From the NCBI GenBank assembly GCA_937996595.1, contig CALKVC010000132.1, positions 1-5,994 of the forward strand: a stretch of DNA of 5,994 nucleotides. The letters are read 5' to 3'. Below the pieces are notes generated by a model. That model was not told the origin of the DNA, ran no database searches, and was given only the letters and a program-made list of their open reading frames with translations. Shown here one piece after another: positions 1 through 4,100 of this stretch (position 1 is the first letter of the stretch; each line of letters starts with the position of its first letter). The translations under genes were made by a program, and so were the position numbers. Source of the stretch: an uncultured Chitinophagaceae bacterium. Lineage in GTDB: Bacteria > Bacteroidota > Bacteroidia > Chitinophagales > Chitinophagaceae.

Positions 1-1
1 C

Positions 2-373
2 TTTACAACACTTCGTAACCTGATCCTGGTAACTCTACTATCTGTTTCTTTTTCAACTGCTTTTGCTCAAACAGCTACAAACGAAAACCCTTCAATCAGT
101 AATGTAAAAGCTACTGTTGTTAATAATAATATTGTACTTAACTGGAATGTAACAAACGAACTGGCTTCTTCAATCTGCGAAGTACAAGCCAGCAAGGATG
201 GTAAAAATTTCACATCTATCGGAATCGTAATGGGAGCTGACCCTAAGCAAACCAATAACGGATTTGCATTCAAACAGAATCTTTCTAAAATGAAAAGCGG
301 AATGGTATACTACCGCATCGTAACCGTTGGCGCCAATGCTAACAGCAGCACTACCGTTAAAGCTGCTATCTAA
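2..373 (+). CDS. Small secreted Fn3-like protein, 5'-truncated by the window edge
   Basis: The visible part is 123 codons ending in TAA; the start codon lies upstream, probably by only a few codons. The first 22 visible residues are a Sec signal peptide: a hydrophobic run (LILVTLLSVSF) ends in AFA before a Gln, the usual Bacteroidota cleavage context. The mature part is about 100 residues. It carries the pattern LNWNVTNE (visible residues 46-53), SKDGKNFTSIG (64-74) and YYRIV (103-107). This matches the Fn3-like beta-sandwich that often precedes type IX secretion tails in Bacteroidota (LxWxTxxE, SxDGxxFxxIG, YYRL). Here the domain stands alone and stops right after its last strand, with no sorting tail. 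It is therefore likely periplasmic, or released by another route. There is one Cys in the mature part. The family fold is inferred from the motifs and the exact function is unknown. The nearest clear terminator is about 220 bases downstream. Confidence 0.85.
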   Translation, partial: FTTLRNLILVTLLSVSFSTAFAQTATNENPSISNVKATVVNNNIVLNWNVTNELASSICEVQASKDGKNFTSIGIVMGADPKQTNNGFAFKQNLSKMKSGMVYYRIVTVGANANSSTTVKAAI

Positions 374-474
374 TTCATCCTCACAGAATTATCATAGTTT
401 CCAACCAATTCTTTATCGAATTTCTTCACTGTTGCTGATTCAAGTTTCTTATAAAGCAATAGTAAATAATAAGT

Positions 475-482
475 TGTCTTTG
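475..482 (+). promoter_or_regulatory. Possible Bacteroidota -7 promoter element
   Basis: The octamer TGTCTTTG differs at one base from the Bacteroidota -7 consensus TAnnTTTG and is followed by CA, as is common at such promoters. No TTG-type -33 element is visible at the expected distance upstream (about 450-456), so the match is weak. If real, transcription would begin around 485-490 and run into the terminator at 597-631, giving an RNA of about 140 nt. Confidence 0.25.
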
Positions 483-484
483 CA

Positions 485-631
485 CATGTTAAATCTGAAC
501 AATCTTCCTGGTTATTTTTCTTTCAAAATTAACCGGGTAAACATAAAATATTAAAGAAGTTTTCTTTGGGGGTTACAGAATCATTTGATTCTTAACAAGA
601 GCTGCATTTCCATGCGGCTCTTTTTTATTTT
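485..631 (+). ncRNA. Candidate small RNA or structured 3' UTR
   Basis: This stretch has no convincing protein but is rich in hairpins. The first, at 507-537, pairs CCTGGTTA with TAACCGGG (8 bp, one G-U) and extends inward with four A-T pairs after a one-base bulge, closing on a 6-nt loop. The second, at 553-567, is AAAGAA/TTCTTT with a 3-nt loop. The third, at 577-592, is a perfect AGAATCA/TGATTCT inverted repeat. The last is the terminator stem at 597-622. A weak -7-like element lies just upstream. Two readings fit: an independent small RNA of about 140 nt, or the distal part of a long 3' UTR of the upstream secreted-protein gene. I recognise no known RNA family, and the start position is a guess. 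Confidence 0.3.
597..631 (+). terminator. Strong intrinsic (Rho-independent) terminator
   Basis: An 11-bp stem (AAGAGCTGCAT paired with ATGCGGCTCTT, one G-U wobble) closes a TTCC tetraloop. It is followed by TTTT, A, TTTT, which together with the last stem bases gives a T-rich tract. It is the only strong terminator between the two genes. It should end transcription from the upstream secreted-protein gene, or from an RNA starting near 485, and it separates both from the giant gene at 1036. The A-rich 5' flank gives little support for function on the minus strand. Confidence 0.8.
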
Positions 632-1035
632 CAATTGCTTCTTTTTACTATACTAAATATTAAAAATAAAGTATATGCATTTCGAAAAGTAGATGACTAT
701 TTTCCGAATAGTGATTAGTCAATACATTTTTTTTATTCATATACCCGGATTAACAAATAATAAATTAACAATATTAACGTTTGTCCTTAATTAAAGGCAG
801 TAATGCACAACCAGTTATGCGATGGGAAACAATTAAAGACCTTAACGTATAACAATTTAAAATCCTTTTACATGAAACTAACCAGAGATAATGATAATGT
901 GTTTAATAAGAATCTGCGGCCTGTTAATCCCGTAAACTTTCCAATTACATATATAATTAAATCACTAAACATAAAGCCACCTCTATAATCAGTACAGCAA
1001 TCCAACTATCCAATTCGATATCCAAACTATTCATA
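632..1035 (+). other. AT-rich intergenic leader of the giant gene
   Basis: These 404 bases have no convincing gene. The only sizeable plus-strand frame (803-988) encodes an Asn/Lys-rich peptide typical of translated AT-rich spacer. Small inverted repeats are visible: TATACT/AGTATA with a 15-base loop (649-675) and ACTATT/AATAGT with a 5-base loop (696-712). TAACGTTTG (775-783) resembles the -7 element TAnnTTTG but has one extra base, and no -33 partner is seen. The promoter of the giant gene is presumably here, but I cannot place it. Confidence 0.5.
1000..1025 (+). repeat. Three ATCCAA hexamers just before the giant gene
   Basis: ATCCAA occurs at 1000-1005, 1008-1013 and 1020-1025. The last two are 12 bases apart start to start, and the cluster ends 10 bases before the ATG at 1036. 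The first and third copies extend into ATCCAACTAT and ATCCAAACTAT. The spot normally holding a ribosome binding site contains no Shine-Dalgarno sequence, as expected in Bacteroidota. Whether the cluster is a protein site, affects translation, or is chance in low-complexity DNA cannot be told from one window. Confidence 0.35.
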
Positions 1036-1134
1036 ATGAAACACTATTTTACTTTTCCGCAACCGTTGAAAAATTGGTACCTGTCCCTTTTAATAGGGAT
1101 ATGTGTGTTTATGGCAGGTACACCTGCATTTGCA
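1036..1134 (+). other. Sec signal peptide of the giant protein
   Basis: Residues 1-33 have a Lys-containing N-region (K2, K12), a hydrophobic core at about 15-28 (YLSLLIGICVFMAG) and the cleavage motif T-P-A-F-A before Gln34. The N-region is somewhat long. A Cys is present inside the hydrophobic core (residue 23), but it is not in a lipobox, so type I signal peptidase is the likely processor and the mature N-terminus would be Gln. Confidence 0.85.
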
Positions 1135-4100
1135 CAATTGGGTGTATATACTTTCACCGGAACTGATGATTGCCCATTACCCAATCCGATGGTAGCATCA
1201 CAACCAGCCAATGCTGTTTTCAGCAATTTTGTAAATGTAAATGCAACTTGCGACCCTATAGAGAATGCATTTCAAAATAAAGACTGGAATAGCGGAACTG
1301 CTATTGATTTGAATGAGTATCATGAATTCAGTGTAAAAGCAGCACCAGGGTTCTCTCTTAACCTTAGCTCTTTTTCATTTAAGCAATATGTAAATAACCT
1401 AACCGGATTAGGCGTTACCACCTGGGTATTACGATCGAGCAGGGATAATTATACCAGTAACCTGGGGTCTGGGTTGGCAACATTACTTGCCCAAACGCCT
1501 GTTGTTCCCTTTCCAGCAGATTTTGCAAATATTGATGCCGTTACTTTTCGTATATACTTAATTAATGTGAACAGCAACGGAACCCGTTGGGTGGTGGATG
1601 ATGTAACTATTAACGGTTTAGTAAACGCTACAACTACTGTTTTACCGGTTGCACCACCAGACCCGGAATCAGATTCACCGCAATGCGAAGACCAGGGCGT
1701 AACATTACGGTTTTCTGCTGCAGTACCTGCCGGTATAACCTGGTATTGGCAGACAAGTGAAACCGGAACAAATATGGATAACTCCTCATCTTCTTACAGG
1801 GTTAATAGTTCAGGTAACTATTACCTGAGGGCAAGAGATAATACATCAGAGCAATGGAGTATAGGAGCCGGTAAAATAACAGTAACGGTTATGCCCAGGG
1901 TAGGTACACCCGTTTTTGAAACAGGCCTGCCCGCCAGGAGGTGTGCTGCTGATGAAACAATCCGTTTTGCAGCAACGGCAGCAAATAATACCGGAATAAC
2001 CTATAGCCTGGATGCTGCCAGTGTTACAGCCGGTAACAGTATCAACCCGGTTACCGGTGAAGTGAGATTCATTGCTTCCTGGAATGGTACATCTACCATC
2101 ACTGCAATTGCAGATGGTTGTAATGGCCCAACATCAGCAACACATCAAATCGTTTCAGAAAATACGCTCGGTACTCCATTGTTTAATAATGGCACTAGTT
2201 CTACCCGGTGCCAGTTAAACGGAAATGTTCTATATACAGCCAATGCGGTAAACAGTACTGGATTAATTTATAGTCTGGATTCAGCAAGTTTGGCTGCCGG
2301 AATTACGATTAATTCAACAAATGGATTGGTAAATTTTGTTGCCAATTGGGTAGGTACAACCATAATTACTGCCACTGCAACAGGTTGCGGGGCACCAACC
2401 AAGGCCACGCATACAGTAGTTTCAACCGCTTCAGTAGGTACGCCGGTATTTGCACTGGGGGCAACTTCATCCCGCTGCTTTGGTGCAGGTTCAGTTGTAT
2501 ATGCAGCTACTGCAGATGGATCTACTTCCATTTCATATAGCTTAAACGGAGGAAGCCTGGTTGCAGGAAATACCATTAATGCAACAACCGGTGAAGTTAC
2601 TTTTGTAAGTGGCTGGTCTGGTTTATCCGTTATAACTGCTACCGCTTATGGTTGTAATGGCCCCAAATCATCTTCTCATGTGGTAACAACCAATGCCGCT
2701 GTTGCAGCTCCTGTATTTTCATGGGGAGCAACATCAACAAGATGCCAGGGTGCAAATACAGTTAATTATACTGCAACTGCTGTAAACAGTTCATCCATTT
2801 CATATAGCCTGGATGCCGCAAGCCTGGCAGCAGGAAATACAATTAACAACGCAACCGGTGCAGTTACGTATGTAGCAGCCTGGACAGGTACTTCTGTTAT
2901 TACAGCCACTGCTGCAGGTTGCGAAGGCCCAGTTGAATCAAGTCATACAGTAACCATCAATGAATCTGTTGTAATACCAGTATTTGCTTTGGGGGCAACC
3001 TCATCACGTTGTATTGGCAGCGGAACAGAAACATATTCCGCAACTGCAACAAACGCCACTGCTATTGTTTATACGCTGAATGCCGCCGGTACTTCAGGAG
3101 GAAATACAATAAACGCTGCTACCGGAGAAGTTAGCTTTGCCGCCAACTATACAGGTTCATTTGTAATTACAGCAACCGCTTCAGGTTGTAACGGCCCGGT
3201 AATAGCCATGCATACCGTTACGGTGAACCCGGTTGTTTCCACACCTGTTTTTGCATTTGGCGCCACTTCTGTCAGGTGCCAGGGAGCCGATACTATGAGG
3301 TATTCGGCTACTGCAACTGCAAGTACTTCCATCACTTATAGCCTGGATGCAGCCAGTATTTCAGGAGGAAACCGTATCAATGAAACAACAGGCGAAATAA
3401 TATTTGATGCAGCATGGGATGCCACAACCATTGTAACAGCTACAGCGTCAGGTTGTAACGGCCCGGTTTCGTCTACCCATACCATTAATACCACATCAAC
3501 AGTAGGTACCCCGGTATTTGCATTGGGCGCTTCTTCTACACGTTGTGCGGGTAGCACCAATATAACATATTCTGCCACGGCAAGTGATGCAACAGATATT
3601 TCTTATACACTGGATGCAGCCAGCGTAACAGCCGGTAACAGCATAAACATCAATACCGGTGAACTTGATTTCGTAAACGGCTGGAATGGCGTTTCGGTAA
3701 TAACGGTAACGGCTAATGGCTGTAATGGCCCGTCAACAGCCACCCATACGGTAACCACCATTGAAAATGTGGGTACACCTGTTTTTGTTATGGGTGCCAC
3801 GTCAACCAGGTGCCAGGGTGCAGGAACAGTAACCTACACAGCAGCGGCAGTTGCATCTACAGATATCGTTTATTCACTGGATGCAGCAAGTGTATCGGCT
3901 GGTAACAGTATCAATGCTGCCACCGGAGAAGTGATTTTCATTAACGGATGGAACGGAGTGGCTTCCATTACTGCAACAGCTTCTGGCTGTAACGGTCCTA
4001 AAACAGCCACCCACCAGATTACGGTAACGCCTCTTGTTGGTACACCGGTATTTCAGCACGGGCTTGAATCGGTACGTACACAGGGCGCATCAACAGTCAC

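Noticed and set aside
327..554. Plus-strand 75-codon frame overlapping the end of the secreted-protein gene
   Set aside because: It overlaps 47 bases of a real coding region, encodes a low-complexity Leu/Ser/Asn-rich peptide with no recognisable motif, and runs through the hairpins before the terminator.
577..592. AGAATCA/TGATTCT inverted repeat considered as an operator or second terminator
   Set aside because: It has only a 2-base spacer, is AT-rich, and lacks a following T tract. It is better treated as part of the structured region before the true terminator.
803..988. Plus-strand 61-codon frame with an AAAGG-like sequence shortly before its ATG
   Set aside because: The peptide is Asn/Lys/Leu-rich as expected from AT-rich spacer, has no motif or signal peptide, and Bacteroidota make little use of Shine-Dalgarno sequences, so the AAAGG is weak support.
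1111..1113. ATG at residue 26 considered as the start of the giant gene
   Set aside because: It would remove the positively charged and hydrophobic parts of a good signal peptide; ATG 1036 keeps them and is the first ATG after the in-frame stop at 958-960.
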